A DNA stretch of 64,000 nucleotides from Streptomyces sp. BV286 (GCF_019090165.1 NZ_JAHRIB010000143.1:62001-126000); one strand, 5' to 3'; shown: positions 26,655-36,289, numbered from the stretch's first letter. Translations and numbers: made by a program. Notes: generated from the sequence alone by a model not told the origin.

Positions 26655-28832
26655 ATGCCCACGTCCGTCATGCCCGAATCCGGTTCTCCGGCGCCAGGAG
26701 GGCGCCAGGACCCGCCCGCCGCACGCTCCCGTACGACACCGAGGACGATGCTGCTGTGGACCGCGGTGGCCCTGGTCGGCGCGATCGGCTGGGGTGTCCT
26801 CGCGCTGGCCCGGGGCGAGGAGATCTCCGCGGTCTGGCTGGTGGTCGCCGCGCTCGGCTCGTACGCCATCGCCTACCGCTTCTACTCCCGCTTCGTCGTG
26901 CGGCGCGTCCTGAAGCCCGACGACCGGCGGGCCACCCCCGCCGAGCGCCTGGAGGACGGCGTCGACTTCCAGCCGACCGACCGCCGGGTACTGCTCGGCC
27001 ACCACTTCGCGGCGATCGCCGGCGCCGGACCGCTGGTGGGGCCGGTGCTCGCCGCCCAGATGGGATATCTGCCGGGCACCCTGTGGATCGTCGCCGGAGT
27101 GATCTTCGCCGGGGCCGTGCAGGACATGATCGTGCTGTTCCTGTCCATGCGCCGGGACGGGAAGTCGCTCGGGCAGATGGCCCGTGAGGAGATCGGCAGG
27201 GCGGGCGGGGCCGCGGCCCTGATCGCCGTCTTCGCGATCATGATCATCCTGCTCGGGGTGCTGGCCCTGGTCGTGGTCAACGCGCTCGCCCACTCGCCGT
27301 GGGGCACCTTCTCCGTCGCCATGACGGTTCCGATCGCCCTGTTCATGGGGTTCTGGCTGCACCGCATCCGGCCGGGCCGGGTCGTCGAGACCAGCCTCAT
27401 CGGTGTGGCCCTGCTGCTGCTCGCCATCGTCGGCGGCAGCTGGGTCCAGGAGTCCTCGCTGGCCGACACCTTCACGCTCAGCCCGACGACGCTCGTGTTC
27501 TGCCTGGTCGGATACGGCTTCGTCGCCTCGGTGCTGCCCGTGTGGATGCTGCTCGCGCCCCGCGACTACCTGTCCACCTTCATGAAGATCGGCACCATCG
27601 CACTGCTCGCGGTCGGTGTCGTGGTGGCCGCGCCCGTGCTGCGCGCCGACGCGGTCAGCGACTTCGCCTCCTCCGGCGCCGGCCCGGTCTTCGCCGGATC
27701 GCTGTTCCCGTTCCTGTTCATCACCATCGCCTGCGGGGCGCTCTCCGGATTCCACGCCCTGGTCGCCTCGGGCACCACCCCGAAGCTGATCGAGAAGGAG
27801 TCCCAGGTCCGCATGATCGGCTATGGCGCCATGCTCATGGAGTCGTTCGTCGCGATCATGGCGCTCATCGCCGCGGCCACCCTCGAACCCGGCCTGTACT
27901 ACGCGATGAACGCGCCCGCCGGACTCCTCGGCACGACCGCCGAGTCCGCCTCGCAGGCGGTGGCGAGCCTCGGCTTCACCATCACCCCGGACCAGCTGAC
28001 CCAGGCGGCCAAGGCGGTGGAGGAACAGACCCTGATCGCCCGCTCGGGCGGGGCACCGACCCTCGCCGTGGGCATGTCGGAGATCTTCTCCGGGGTCTTC
28101 GGCGGCACCGCCATGAAGGCCTTCTGGTACCACTTCGCGATCATGTTCGAAGCCCTGTTCATTCTGACCACGGTCGACGCGGGCACCCGCGTCGGACGGT
28201 TCATGCTCCAGGACATGCTCGGCAACGTCTGGAAGCCGATCGGCCGGGTCAACTGGAAGCCCGGTATCTGGCTGTGCAGTGCACTCGTCGTCGCGGCCTG
28301 GGGCTACTTCCTGCACAGCGGCGCCACCGACCCGCTCGGCGGGATCAACCAGCTGTTCCCCCTCTTCGGCATCGCCAACCAGCTGCTCGCCGCCATCGCC
28401 CTCACCGTCTGCACCACGGTCCTCGTCAAGTCGGGGCGGCTGCGCTGGGCGTGGGTCACCGGGGTCCCGCTGGCCTGGGTGGTCGCGATCACCTTCACGG
28501 CGGGCTGGCAGAAGATCTTCTCCGACGACCCCCGGGTCGGGTTCTTCGCCCAGCGCGCGCGGTACGCCGACGGCATCGACGCGGGTCAGGTCCTGCCGCC
28601 CGCCAAGACCCTCGACGACATGCACACCGTGGTCACCAACTCCACGGTCGACGGCGTCCTGATCGCCCTGTTCCTGCTCCTGGTCGCCGTGGTGATCGTC
28701 AACGCGGCCGTCGTGTGCCTGCGCGCGGTGCGGTCCCCGGTTCCGCTGCCGACCACCGAGGCGCCGTACGTGGAGTCCCGTATCGACGTGCCGGAGGAGT
28801 CGGCCGAGCCGATGGCGGGGGCCCGCACATGA
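26655..28832 (+). CDS. cstA: Carbon starvation protein CstA family transporter
   Basis: A 725-residue protein with about 16 membrane helices. It contains the CstA signatures YRFYSRFVVRRVLKPDD, HHFAAIAGAGPLVGPVLAAQMGY and, late, a TLVDAGTRVGRFMLQD-like segment. In enterobacteria CstA and its homolog BtsT import pyruvate (and peptides have been suggested). Start ATG 26655 follows GGTGAGGAGC. Its stop overlaps the start of the ybdD-like gene, the usual partner. The proximity of an SSS symporter suggests a locus for carboxylate uptake. Confidence 0.95.
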   Translation: MPTSVMPESGSPAPGGRQDPPAARSRTTPRTMLLWTAVALVGAIGWGVLALARGEEISAVWLVVAALGSYAIAYRFYSRFVVRRVLKPDDRRATPAERLEDGVDFQPTDRRVLLGHHFAAIAGAGPLVGPVLAAQMGYLPGTLWIVAGVIFAGAVQDMIVLFLSMRRDGKSLGQMAREEIGRAGGAAALIAVFAIMIILLGVLALVVVNALAHSPWGTFSVAMTVPIALFMGFWLHRIRPGRVVETSLIGVALLLLAIVGGSWVQESSLADTFTLSPTTLVFCLVGYGFVASVLPVWMLLAPRDYLSTFMKIGTIALLAVGVVVAAPVLRADAVSDFASSGAGPVFAGSLFPFLFITIACGALSGFHALVASGTTPKLIEKESQVRMIGYGAMLMESFVAIMALIAAATLEPGLYYAMNAPAGLLGTTAESASQAVASLGFTITPDQLTQAAKAVEEQTLIARSGGAPTLAVGMSEIFSGVFGGTAMKAFWYHFAIMFEALFILTTVDAGTRVGRFMLQDMLGNVWKPIGRVNWKPGIWLCSALVVAAWGYFLHSGATDPLGGINQLFPLFGIANQLLAAIALTVCTTVLVKSGRLRWAWVTGVPLAWVVAITFTAGWQKIFSDDPRVGFFAQRARYADGIDAGQVLPPAKTLDDMHTVVTNSTVDGVLIALFLLLVAVVIVNAAVVCLRAVRSPVPLPTTEAPYVESRIDVPEESAEPMAGART

Positions 28833-29017
28833 GGCCGCGGCGGTGGGCGCGTGCCGTGCGCTGGTATCTGCGCGAGCTGACGGGAGAGGCGCAGTACGAC
28901 CGCTACCGCGAGCGCCATCTGCACGACCATCCCCTGGCGCCGGTGCCGTCGCGACGCGCGTACGAGGCGCAGCGCACCCGGCACCGTGAGGAACATCCCC
29001 AGAGCCGCTGCTGCTGA
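28829..29017 (+). CDS. ybdD: YbdD/YjiX family small protein
   Basis: A 62-residue protein containing the family pattern GEAQYDRYRERHLHDHP and ending RCC. YbdD-type proteins are invariably encoded after cstA-type genes and are needed for pyruvate transport in E. coli relatives. ATG 28829 overlaps the cstA stop by 4 nt, which implies translational coupling. Confidence 0.93.
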   Translation: MRPRRWARAVRWYLRELTGEAQYDRYRERHLHDHPLAPVPSRRAYEAQRTRHREEHPQSRCC

Positions 29018-29054
29018 CGAGGACCGGGCCGTCCGCCGTCGCGGGCGGTCCCGG

Positions 29055-30353
29055 TCATCCGCCGGGGCTGTCGCAGATGTCCTCGGGCGGCCGGAACGAG
29101 CGGGAGTCGCCCGCCTTCTCGTCGGTCTGGGTCCGCACGATGTCCAACTGCTGGAGCAGCGAGGCGAGATGCGTCTTCGAGGGATCGCGGAAGAACTCGA
29201 GCACCGCCCGGTGGAAGGCGTCCCGAAGCTCGGGCGGCATCACGTCCGAGGCGTCGAAGCACAGGATGTGGGCACGTGTGTTGAGCAGGTGATCGATGTC
29301 CTGCTCGATGGGGTTCGCGGGCTCGGCAGGCGACAGCCCGGTCGTGTTCGGGAACAGCGGACGCACCGCCGGGTCCGCCTTGTCCCGCCAGAGCTCCCGT
29401 CCGGCCGTGCTCGACAGCCGCTCCACCAGCTCCTGGGCCGCCGGGTCGTCGCTGAAGACGGCGGCCATGTCACCGGAGACCTCGAACGCGTCGCGGTACT
29501 CGGCCCGCCCGCCCAGGAACCGGGCCGACGGCTCGACCCGGATGTCGTCGCCCGCGTACAGGTACCGGATGAAGGCGCTCTGGTGCTCGTGCGTGCACTC
29601 GAAGCCGGGGGAGTCCAGCAGGCCGCGGGACCCGGCCGGTCCGGACGTGCCCTCGTACGACGTGGTCAGGGACCGTTCGACCGAGTGCTCGGAGCGGTCG
29701 CCGAGCAGTTCGGCCCACGTCGTCCAGGCTCGTACGACGTCCGGGTCGAGCCAGCTGAGCTTGCTCGTGGCCCAGTCCGCGTAGCGGCCGGGACCCGCCT
29801 GGTGGAGGAGGATGTCCTCGATCCAGTCCGTGCCGGGCCAGCCCGAGGTGGCCTGCGAGGCGAGTCCCACGCACCACGTGGGATCGTCGCTCGGCGTGCC
29901 CTTCTTGCTCCACACCAGGCTCTTCAGGTCGACTTTCAGGGGCACCCAGTAGGTGCGGCGTTTGCCGTCCACCAGCATGCTCGGCGCCCATGGCTGATAG
30001 GCGCGTTCGCCGGTCACCTGGGCGAGCGGCCTCAGTTTGTCGCGGCGGGCGTACTCGGTGAGTTCGCCGATGCTGTTGAGGACCGCCACATCAGGTGGTG
30101 CGTCGGCCTCCAGCTGGGAGACGAGGGTCTCGCGCAGCGAGCGGGTGCCCTCGTAGGTGTACGTCCTGCCGGTCCCGTCGTCGAGCCGCTGGAGCGCGGC
30201 TTCGAAGGCCTCGCCCTCCTTGCCGGTCCAGGGGCCCAGGACGACGAGGGGGGCGGGGGTGTCCGACGTGCATCCGGGGGCCAGGACGAGCAGGCACGCG
30301 GCGAGCAGGACGCGCAGGAGACGGGTCGTACGGTGGGTCGAGCGGCGGGTCAT
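29055..30353 (-). CDS. Extracellular solute-binding lipoprotein of the PknG-like operon
   Basis: A 432-residue exported lipoprotein with a signal peptide and lipobox LLVLAPGC (Cys about residue 28). The mature part begins LVVLGPWTGKEGEAFEAAL and shows PPDVAVLNSIGELTEYA, which recalls family-1 (carbohydrate-type) solute-binding proteins more than the smaller amino-acid binder GlnH of mycobacteria. No ABC permease or ATPase genes are present. The gene overlaps the upstream membrane protein by 4 nt and ends an operon headed by a PknG-like kinase. It may therefore sense an extracellular ligand for that kinase rather than transport it. Confidence 0.85.
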   Translation of the reverse strand: MTRRSTHRTTRLLRVLLAACLLVLAPGCTSDTPAPLVVLGPWTGKEGEAFEAALQRLDDGTGRTYTYEGTRSLRETLVSQLEADAPPDVAVLNSIGELTEYARRDKLRPLAQVTGERAYQPWAPSMLVDGKRRTYWVPLKVDLKSLVWSKKGTPSDDPTWCVGLASQATSGWPGTDWIEDILLHQAGPGRYADWATSKLSWLDPDVVRAWTTWAELLGDRSEHSVERSLTTSYEGTSGPAGSRGLLDSPGFECTHEHQSAFIRYLYAGDDIRVEPSARFLGGRAEYRDAFEVSGDMAAVFSDDPAAQELVERLSSTAGRELWRDKADPAVRPLFPNTTGLSPAEPANPIEQDIDHLLNTRAHILCFDASDVMPPELRDAFHRAVLEFFRDPSKTHLASLLQQLDIVRTQTDEKAGDSRSFRPPEDICDSPGG

Positions 30354-31576
30354 GCGACGGCTCCCGGTCGGGCGACGACAAGGTACTCGCGGCGGTACGC
30401 GTGCAGGGCACCGCCGATGAGACCGGCGCCGGCCAGACCCGCGGGGGTGACGAGGGGGGCGGCCCCGTCCAGGAAGGCGAGCCGGCCGTCGGACAGAACC
30501 TCGTCGATCCGGGATTCGAGCACCTTGATGACCTCGGGGTCGGGGCTGTCGAAAGGGTGCTCCTCGGCGATCGTCTCGGTCTCCGGCGAGGTCCGTTCGG
30601 CGAGTGTTCCGGCCAGCGGGACGGACTCTGCCTGGGCGTGCTGCGCGAGCAGCGCGTCGACCGTCAGGAACGGCACGGCGAGCAGCGGCAGAGCGGCGGC
30701 GGCCAGCGGAATACTGAGCCGGATCCGGAAGCGGCGGCGCAGGAAGGACATCGTGCGCCACAGCCCCACGGCGAGCAGCACGAAGGCGATCCCGGCGACC
30801 GCCGCGGCGGCGAGCACGCCCCCGCCCCAGGCAGCCCGGTCCGTGAGCCGCTCGCGCAACTGCCGCTCCAGCGCCGCGACGCGGTCGACGATCGAGGTCG
30901 CGTCGGAACCGGTCGCCGGCGGACACGGCGGATAGCGGTCCTGCCGGTCCGTGGCGGCGACCGGTTCGGAACAGAGCATGCTGCGCGCGTAGGTGAGCTC
31001 GGCGTCCCGCAGCACGGCGTCGTTCGCGTGTCCCTGGGCCCGGCCGATCCACCCGGTGTAGTCCACGACCAGCGCGGACACCACGCGCAGTTCCTGTTCC
31101 TCGGCCACGGTCAGTGCTCCGCTGCGCGTGACCTGGTTCAGGCTCTGTGTCGCCCGTGCCACCCGTGTGCGGTACCGCTCGCTGAGCCCGCCGAGCTCGC
31201 TCGCCCCCGCCGTGTCGAGGTTCTTCTGGGCCTCTCCCTGCGCGATGAACAGCGATGCCTTGACGTGCGCGAGGCCGACCAGCGCGGGTGTCAGACGATC
31301 GCGCAGGTACGCCGAGTCGTCCCGCACGTCCGCGTACGCCCAGCCGAGCGAACCGAACGCCACCACGGCGAGCAGCGGCAGCGCGACGAGCCGGTCCCGC
31401 AGGTAGGCGCGGTTGCGACGGCCCGTCGTCGAAGGCCAGGCGTAGCGCCAGAGCCGGCGGGCGAGTTCGGCCACGACGATCACCGCGCCCCGCGCCACGC
31501 GGCGCGCACGTGCGAGCGTCGGGGCTTCGGCATCCGAGCCCCGGGCCGTGCGTCTGCGCCACGCGGCTCCGGTCAC
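30350..31576 (-). CDS. GlnX-like membrane signal protein
   Basis: A 408-residue protein. A cytoplasmic basic N-terminus is followed by a helix (LVALPLLAVVAFGSLGWAYA), a large extracytoplasmic helical domain of about 190 residues, a second helix (GGGVLAAAAVAGIAFVLLAVGLW), a third (IPLAAAALPLLAVPFLTVDALL), another outer domain and a final helix before the C-terminus. This is like the topology of GlnX (Rv0412c), which links GlnH to PknG in mycobacteria. Start GTG 31576 overlaps the kinase stop (GTGA), and its stop overlaps the lipoprotein start (ATGA). The role as coupling protein is inference from gene order and topology. Confidence 0.8.
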   Translation of the reverse strand: MTGAAWRRRTARGSDAEAPTLARARRVARGAVIVVAELARRLWRYAWPSTTGRRNRAYLRDRLVALPLLAVVAFGSLGWAYADVRDDSAYLRDRLTPALVGLAHVKASLFIAQGEAQKNLDTAGASELGGLSERYRTRVARATQSLNQVTRSGALTVAEEQELRVVSALVVDYTGWIGRAQGHANDAVLRDAELTYARSMLCSEPVAATDRQDRYPPCPPATGSDATSIVDRVAALERQLRERLTDRAAWGGGVLAAAAVAGIAFVLLAVGLWRTMSFLRRRFRIRLSIPLAAAALPLLAVPFLTVDALLAQHAQAESVPLAGTLAERTSPETETIAEEHPFDSPDPEVIKVLESRIDEVLSDGRLAFLDGAAPLVTPAGLAGAGLIGGALHAYRREYLVVARPGAVA

Positions 31577-33879
31577 TCGCGGGCCGTCCCGGAGCCGTTC
31601 CCCTGCGCCGGAGTATGGGCGAGGGCCCGCAACCAGGTGGTGACTCTCTTTCCGAGCCACGGGCTGTCCCGGTGGTGGCGGAAGGACGGGGGGCGGACCT
31701 CGTAGGCCCTGTCGAGCAGGGTTTCGGCGACGGCTCCGTCCTTGGCGGTGGCGGAGCGGGCGGCCTGGTGCGCGAGGGTGAGGTAGAGGCGGGAGAGTTC
31801 TCTGCGCAGTCCCGGTTCGTCGGGCGGGAGGCCGAGACGGGCGTCGGCGGTCGCGGCGAGCGCCGCCAGGCCCGCGGCGCCCACGGCCTCCCGGGCGAGC
31901 GCGCCCCGCACCGCTTCCCACACCTCCGCGGTCATCCGGACCCGGGCCTGTTCGTCCGTCAGCCCGTGCGCGTGGAACAGCCGCGCCAGCCGCGCCAGCA
32001 CCTCGCGGAGCCGCTCGGCCACCTCGTCCGGACGCTCCGCGGTACGCACGTGCTCGACGCCGACGCGTACGGCGGCCGTCCGCGCGGCGGTCCGGTGCCG
32101 TGAGTGCTGCGGTACCGCGTCCAGGGCTCGCACGGCGTCGTCCCACACCCGCTCCCCGCCGAGCGCGAGGCGCGCCCGTGCCGCGCCGAACGCCGCGCTG
32201 CCGAGGGACGGGTTGCGCAGCCGCACCGCCTCGTAGAACGTCAGCGCCTCCTGCCAGCGGCCCAGGCGCTCGGCGCAGTAGCCGAGCGCCAGCTTCGGGG
32301 CGTACTCGCCGGGGATCGCCGCGAACACCTGGTCGAAGTGCTGCCGTGCCGCGTCGGCCTGGTCCCGGCCGAGCGCGAGGAGCCCGCGGTGCCAGTCGAG
32401 CCGCCAGTCGTAGGGGGCGTGTTCGGCGCCGATCAGGGCCTCGGCGGAGCGCAGTTCACGCTCGGCGGCCTCGGCCCCGCCGCCTGCGCTGCGCAGCCGC
32501 AGCCGGCAGCGCAGCAGATGCACCTCCGGTGAGTCCCGCCAGTCCCCGGTGTGCTGCAGCAGCGCCTCGGGAGCGGCGTCGGCGAGCCTGCTCAGTTCGG
32601 CGTGATGGTGGTCGAACGGGTCGGGCCGCGGCACGGGCAGCCGTTGGGCGACCTCGGCGGGTGACGGGGGTGCGTACGGGGCCGGGGCGTCCGGGGCGGC
32701 CCACCGGGTGAGGGGCGGCGCGGAGCCGAGGGCCGCGTCGAGCGCGTACGGCGACTGGAAGAAGAGCGGCGACGGTTCGAAGGTCTCGACTCCGGTGCGC
32801 AGCGACCGTAACTCCCTGAAGACTCCGCGCAGTTGCTCCTCCATCTCCTGTGCGGTGGCGAACCGCTCGGCCCGTGCGCCCCGGGTGGCGCGGTGCAGTA
32901 CCCGGGCGAGTGAGACCAGGCCGAGTCCATGGGGAGCGGGGGCCGTCATGGAATGGGGTCCCGGAGCTCCGAGTGTTCCGGTCACGGTGGGGGCGTCGGG
33001 CCGGCTGATCATGTCCAGGCGGCCCAGTTCCGCCAGATCGTCGGGCGAGTGTCCCAGTCCGCTCAGCCGCCGCAGTGTCTCGCCGAGGCTGAACAGGTCG
33101 TCCTGGCCGGTGGATTCGCCGTTCGGTCCGACGGTCGGGGCGCGGAACGCCTCCGTGGTGTGGCCGGGCAGGCCGGCGGAGCGGACACTCCCCACGTCGA
33201 TGATCTTCGTGGTGGTGCCGTCGTGCATGACGTTGTCGGGTTTGAGGTCGCCGTAGACCTTGCGGGGACGGTCGGCGTGCAGATGCCCGAGCGCGGCGAG
33301 GATCCGCACCCCGTAGGCGAGGACGAACTCGTGGAAGCGGCCGCCGCCGAACTCGGCCGGGTTCACCTGGACCCGCGCCCGTACCTCTTCCAGGGTGAGG
33401 CCGTCCACGTACTGCAGGACGAGGAAGTCGCCGACGTCGGGATGGTGCCCGTAGTTGAAGACGCGGATGATGTCGTCGTGGCTGAGGTCGACCAGCGCGC
33501 GCCGCTCCTGGGCCAGCGCCCCGGCCGAGACCGCCGCCTGCTGGGGGTGGAGGATCTTGATCGCGACCTCACGGTCGTCGACCTTGGTGTCGAGTGCGAG
33601 GTAGACCTCGCCCATACCGCCGTAGCCCAGGGGCCGGATCAGCCGGTACTGGCCCGCGAGCAGTTGTCCTGAGGGCAGAGGCAGGCGGTCGGGGTCGCGG
33701 CCGCGGGACGCGGTCGGCTCCAGCAGGGTGATCGACGGCAGCAGCACCGGGTCGGGGCTCTCCTCGGGCAGCTCCACGTGTGCGGCCCGCAGGATCGGCG
33801 ACGCGACGACGAGTGGACCGAACGACCCACTGGAATCCGGCAGTTCACCGGTCGACCCGCTGCCCGCTGCCCCCTCCAT
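31573..33879 (-). CDS. PknG-like serine/threonine kinase with TPR C-terminus
   Basis: A 768-residue soluble kinase. Kinase domain about 78-345: glycine loop LGYGGMGEVYLALD, ATP lysine Lys108 (VAIKIL), catalytic YGDLKPDN (Asp211; Tyr replaces the His of HRD) and metal site DVG (Asp228) instead of DFG, all as in PknG-type kinases. The C-terminal half shows TPR-like repeats including YDWRLDWHRGLLALGRDQ and GEYAPKLALGYCAERLG, typical of PknG. The N-terminal 70 residues contain no cysteine, so the redox-sensing rubredoxin domain of mycobacterial PknG is missing. Codon 357 (32809-32811) is TTA, implying bldA dependence. In mycobacteria PknG phosphorylates GarA to control the TCA cycle and glutamate metabolism. 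Confidence 0.92.
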   Translation of the reverse strand: MEGAAGSGSTGELPDSSGSFGPLVVASPILRAAHVELPEESPDPVLLPSITLLEPTASRGRDPDRLPLPSGQLLAGQYRLIRPLGYGGMGEVYLALDTKVDDREVAIKILHPQQAAVSAGALAQERRALVDLSHDDIIRVFNYGHHPDVGDFLVLQYVDGLTLEEVRARVQVNPAEFGGGRFHEFVLAYGVRILAALGHLHADRPRKVYGDLKPDNVMHDGTTTKIIDVGSVRSAGLPGHTTEAFRAPTVGPNGESTGQDDLFSLGETLRRLSGLGHSPDDLAELGRLDMISRPDAPTVTGTLGAPGPHSMTAPAPHGLGLVSLARVLHRATRGARAERFATAQEMEEQLRGVFRELRSLRTGVETFEPSPLFFQSPYALDAALGSAPPLTRWAAPDAPAPYAPPSPAEVAQRLPVPRPDPFDHHHAELSRLADAAPEALLQHTGDWRDSPEVHLLRCRLRLRSAGGGAEAAERELRSAEALIGAEHAPYDWRLDWHRGLLALGRDQADAARQHFDQVFAAIPGEYAPKLALGYCAERLGRWQEALTFYEAVRLRNPSLGSAAFGAARARLALGGERVWDDAVRALDAVPQHSRHRTAARTAAVRVGVEHVRTAERPDEVAERLREVLARLARLFHAHGLTDEQARVRMTAEVWEAVRGALAREAVGAAGLAALAATADARLGLPPDEPGLRRELSRLYLTLAHQAARSATAKDGAVAETLLDRAYEVRPPSFRHHRDSPWLGKRVTTWLRALAHTPAQGNGSGTARE

Positions 33880-34185
33880 GCGACCCCAGAATAGACGCGG
33901 AGGCCGGGAATGACCCCGTGCCGAGGGGGAGATGCTGTGTCGGAGTTGCCCGCCGTGGCCGTGGACCGTGCCGGTTCGGGGTCCATGGTGTGTGGTGTGC
34001 GGTGAGCCACCGGCACCCCGGGCACGGGAGGCGCGGCGGCTCACCGCAGGTCGAAGGGCCGCAGTCGCTCCCTCGGGCCTGCGGCAGGCAGGCATAGCTC
34101 CCCTCGGGCCTGCGGCATGCCGGGATCCACGGGGTGGCCGATCAGGGGAGCCGCCCCGTGGGGTCTGCGCGGTGCCCGGCCGGAG
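33880..34185. other. 306-bp gap with direct repeat and hairpin
   Basis: A direct repeat of about 20 bp (GCTCC(C)CTCGGGCCTGCGGCA) occurs at 34067-34086 and 34097-34117. CCACGGGG (34127-34134) can pair with CCCCGTGG (34154-34161), giving a possible terminator for the cupin gene. The kinase promoter should lie near 33900-34000. No gene seen. Confidence 0.45.
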
Positions 34186-34548
34186 TCAGTCCTTGGCCTT
34201 CGCGTAGTCCTGTGCCATGCCTCCGGCGAAGTCGTACACCATCGCGGGCTCGTCCCCCACGACCCAGGCGTCGTGGCCGGGCGGGCAGACGAAGACGTCG
34301 CCGGGCCCCACTTCGCTCTCGGCGCCGTCGTCCATCCGGATCCGCATGCGGCCCTGGACGACGTAACCGTTGTGATGGACCTGGCAGCTCTCGGTCCCCG
34401 CGATCGGAGCGACGGACTCGGACCAGCGCCAGCCCGGCTCGAACGTGGCCACGGCGAAGTCGAGCCCGGTGAGGTGCACGGCTTCGAGGTGCCCGCGGGG
34501 GAAGTCCCGCCGTTCGTCCGGCTTCTCGACCGCCTTGATCTCGATCAT
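34186..34548 (-). CDS. Small cupin-domain protein
   Basis: A 120-residue single-domain cupin. Motif 1 appears as CQVHHNGYVVQGRMRI and motif 2 as GPGDVFVCPPGHDAWVVG. The fold is a metal-binding beta-barrel; members range from sugar isomerases to dioxygenases and sensory proteins, and I cannot assign a reaction. ATG at 34548 follows GGAGGGACCGTCA on the coding strand. Confidence 0.85.
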   Translation of the reverse strand: MIEIKAVEKPDERRDFPRGHLEAVHLTGLDFAVATFEPGWRWSESVAPIAGTESCQVHHNGYVVQGRMRIRMDDGAESEVGPGDVFVCPPGHDAWVVGDEPAMVYDFAGGMAQDYAKAKD

Positions 34549-34696
34549 TGACGGTCCCTCCTATCTGGCCTTGTCCAGCAGCCTCGGGGCCCGGTCGTCG
34601 CTCGTGTGACATCCACGGCCGAGCAGAGCCGGAGCCCCCTCACCTCCATCGTCAGCCCGCAAGCCGAGCGCCGCCATTCGGGGGTTCGCCGCAGGC

Positions 34697-36196
34697 TCAG
34701 GTCAGGGGGATGGTGACCTCGTCCTCGACGGGCGGGTCGAGTTCCTGCGGGCGGTTCCCCGTCGCCGAGAAGCAGCGCAACCTGACGGTGTCCGGCGAGA
34801 CGTCCAGGCGCAGGAAGCACTTGAAGAACGGCGGACTGTACGTCGCCGATCCCGGCGAGAAGAGCTGGGTGTAGACCTTGCGCACCGGAAGGCGCAGGCG
34901 TGACGTGCGGTCGGGGCGGCCTCCGGCACCCAGCAGACTCGCGACGACGCGGGTGCGCAGGGTGACGCGGGCGGGCCGCTCCTGGACGCGGGTCGCGGGG
35001 ATGCCGAGACGCTTGGCGACGACGGCGGTCGCCTCGGCCTCGGTGAGGGTGAAGAAGCGCCGCATGCGCAGCCGGTTTCCGTAGAGCCTGCTGTAGAAGG
35101 CGAGCGAGTCGCCGCGCAGCGGATAGCAGCGGAAGTCGCCTTCGGAGACGCCGGCGACGGAGACCCGCGGCATGGTGTGGGTGGCGTGCATGAAGGCTCC
35201 GCCGCCGCCGGCGACCACGTACTGGATCGTGCGGCCGTCCACCTCCACCGGGTAGCGCTGGTAGTTGTGGATGTCGCCGCCTATCGCGGCCACGTAGTGA
35301 TGGGCCGGATCGCGCACGATGTCGTCGACGGTTCCGCCGCCCTCGATGGGGCCCGGGTGGTGCTCGGCATCCACGTACAGGGGCGAGCCGGTGATCAGGA
35401 TCTTGGGGATGTCCCCCTTGGACACCTCGCGCAGCCAGCGGCCCTGTTCGGCGTCCACGGTGCCCGTCAGGCCGGTGTCGATGCCCACGATCCGAACCGG
35501 TCCCGCGTCGATGGCCCAGTACGGGCCCGGCTGGACGCTCCGTTGAGCGGGAGCCGAGCGCAACTGCCGGGCCTCGGCCAGGCGTTGCTCGTCGTGCCCG
35601 CGCGGTTCGTGCCACAGCAGCGACCGCCACCAGGCCGGTGTCAGCCGCCGGGGCGCGGCCGGTTCCGCGAGGGGCGGGGCGTCGCAGAACACGCGCATGA
35701 AGCCGTCGAGGTCCTCGTACCAGTCGTGGTTGCCGGGGATCGCGTAGATCGGCGCCTGGTAGTCCTTGTACGGGCGGAAGAACTTCGTGCCGTAGTCGTC
35801 GGTGCTGCCGACCGGATAGACCACGTCACTGGCGAGCACGGCGAACTCCGTGTCCTTGCCGACCTTCAGGAAGCCCGGCACGACGGCGTACTGAGGGTCG
35901 TCGCCCTCGCCGGTGTCTCCGATGACCATGAAGGAGAAGTGGTCCGGAGCGCTGTGCCTGACCACCTTGTCGGCCGGTGCGCCGGCCGCGGTCCGCTGCT
36001 CCACCCACCGGCCCCGGGTGTGGCCCGTCGGGTCCCCGAACAGCGAGGCCAGCACGCCGTTCCGGGCCGGCCACAGCGTCCTGGGGTTGAGCCACGACAG
36101 CTTCTCGCCCCGGTTCGGCATCAGGCGTATGTAGTCGCCGCGTTCCGTGGAGCCCCATCCGGCGCCCGCGGCGGTGTCGCGTGAAGAGTCAGACAT
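34697..36196 (-). CDS. Calcineurin-like metallophosphoesterase
   Basis: A 499-residue cytoplasmic protein with the metallophosphoesterase blocks in order: FMVIGDTGEGD, an SDVVYPVG segment, AIPGNHDWYEDLDGF, ILITGSPLYV, and GGDIHNYQRYPV. These supply the Asp, Asn and His ligands for a dinuclear metal centre. It probably hydrolyses a phosphodiester or phosphomonoester; no signal peptide is seen. The C-terminal 150 residues form an accessory beta domain of unknown role. The second block has Ser-Asp where GDxxY is more common. Confidence 0.88.
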   Translation of the reverse strand: MSDSSRDTAAGAGWGSTERGDYIRLMPNRGEKLSWLNPRTLWPARNGVLASLFGDPTGHTRGRWVEQRTAAGAPADKVVRHSAPDHFSFMVIGDTGEGDDPQYAVVPGFLKVGKDTEFAVLASDVVYPVGSTDDYGTKFFRPYKDYQAPIYAIPGNHDWYEDLDGFMRVFCDAPPLAEPAAPRRLTPAWWRSLLWHEPRGHDEQRLAEARQLRSAPAQRSVQPGPYWAIDAGPVRIVGIDTGLTGTVDAEQGRWLREVSKGDIPKILITGSPLYVDAEHHPGPIEGGGTVDDIVRDPAHHYVAAIGGDIHNYQRYPVEVDGRTIQYVVAGGGGAFMHATHTMPRVSVAGVSEGDFRCYPLRGDSLAFYSRLYGNRLRMRRFFTLTEAEATAVVAKRLGIPATRVQERPARVTLRTRVVASLLGAGGRPDRTSRLRLPVRKVYTQLFSPGSATYSPPFFKCFLRLDVSPDTVRLRCFSATGNRPQELDPPVEDEVTIPLT

Positions 36197-36289
36197 CGGT
36201 GAACGGTAACAACGATCTCCCGACGGGCGAGAGTTGAGGGGGGCCTGTGCTGATCGGGCGGCCGCGGATCCGGCCGCCGGCCGGACTTT

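Noticed and set aside
26631..28625. Very long open frame on the minus strand opposite cstA, and similar long antisense frames (e.g. 10974-12935, 24942-26243, 38790-41201)
   Set aside because: High-GC DNA leaves long antisense frames open. Their translations are Arg/Gly/His-rich with no conserved domain, while the opposite strand encodes recognisable proteins.
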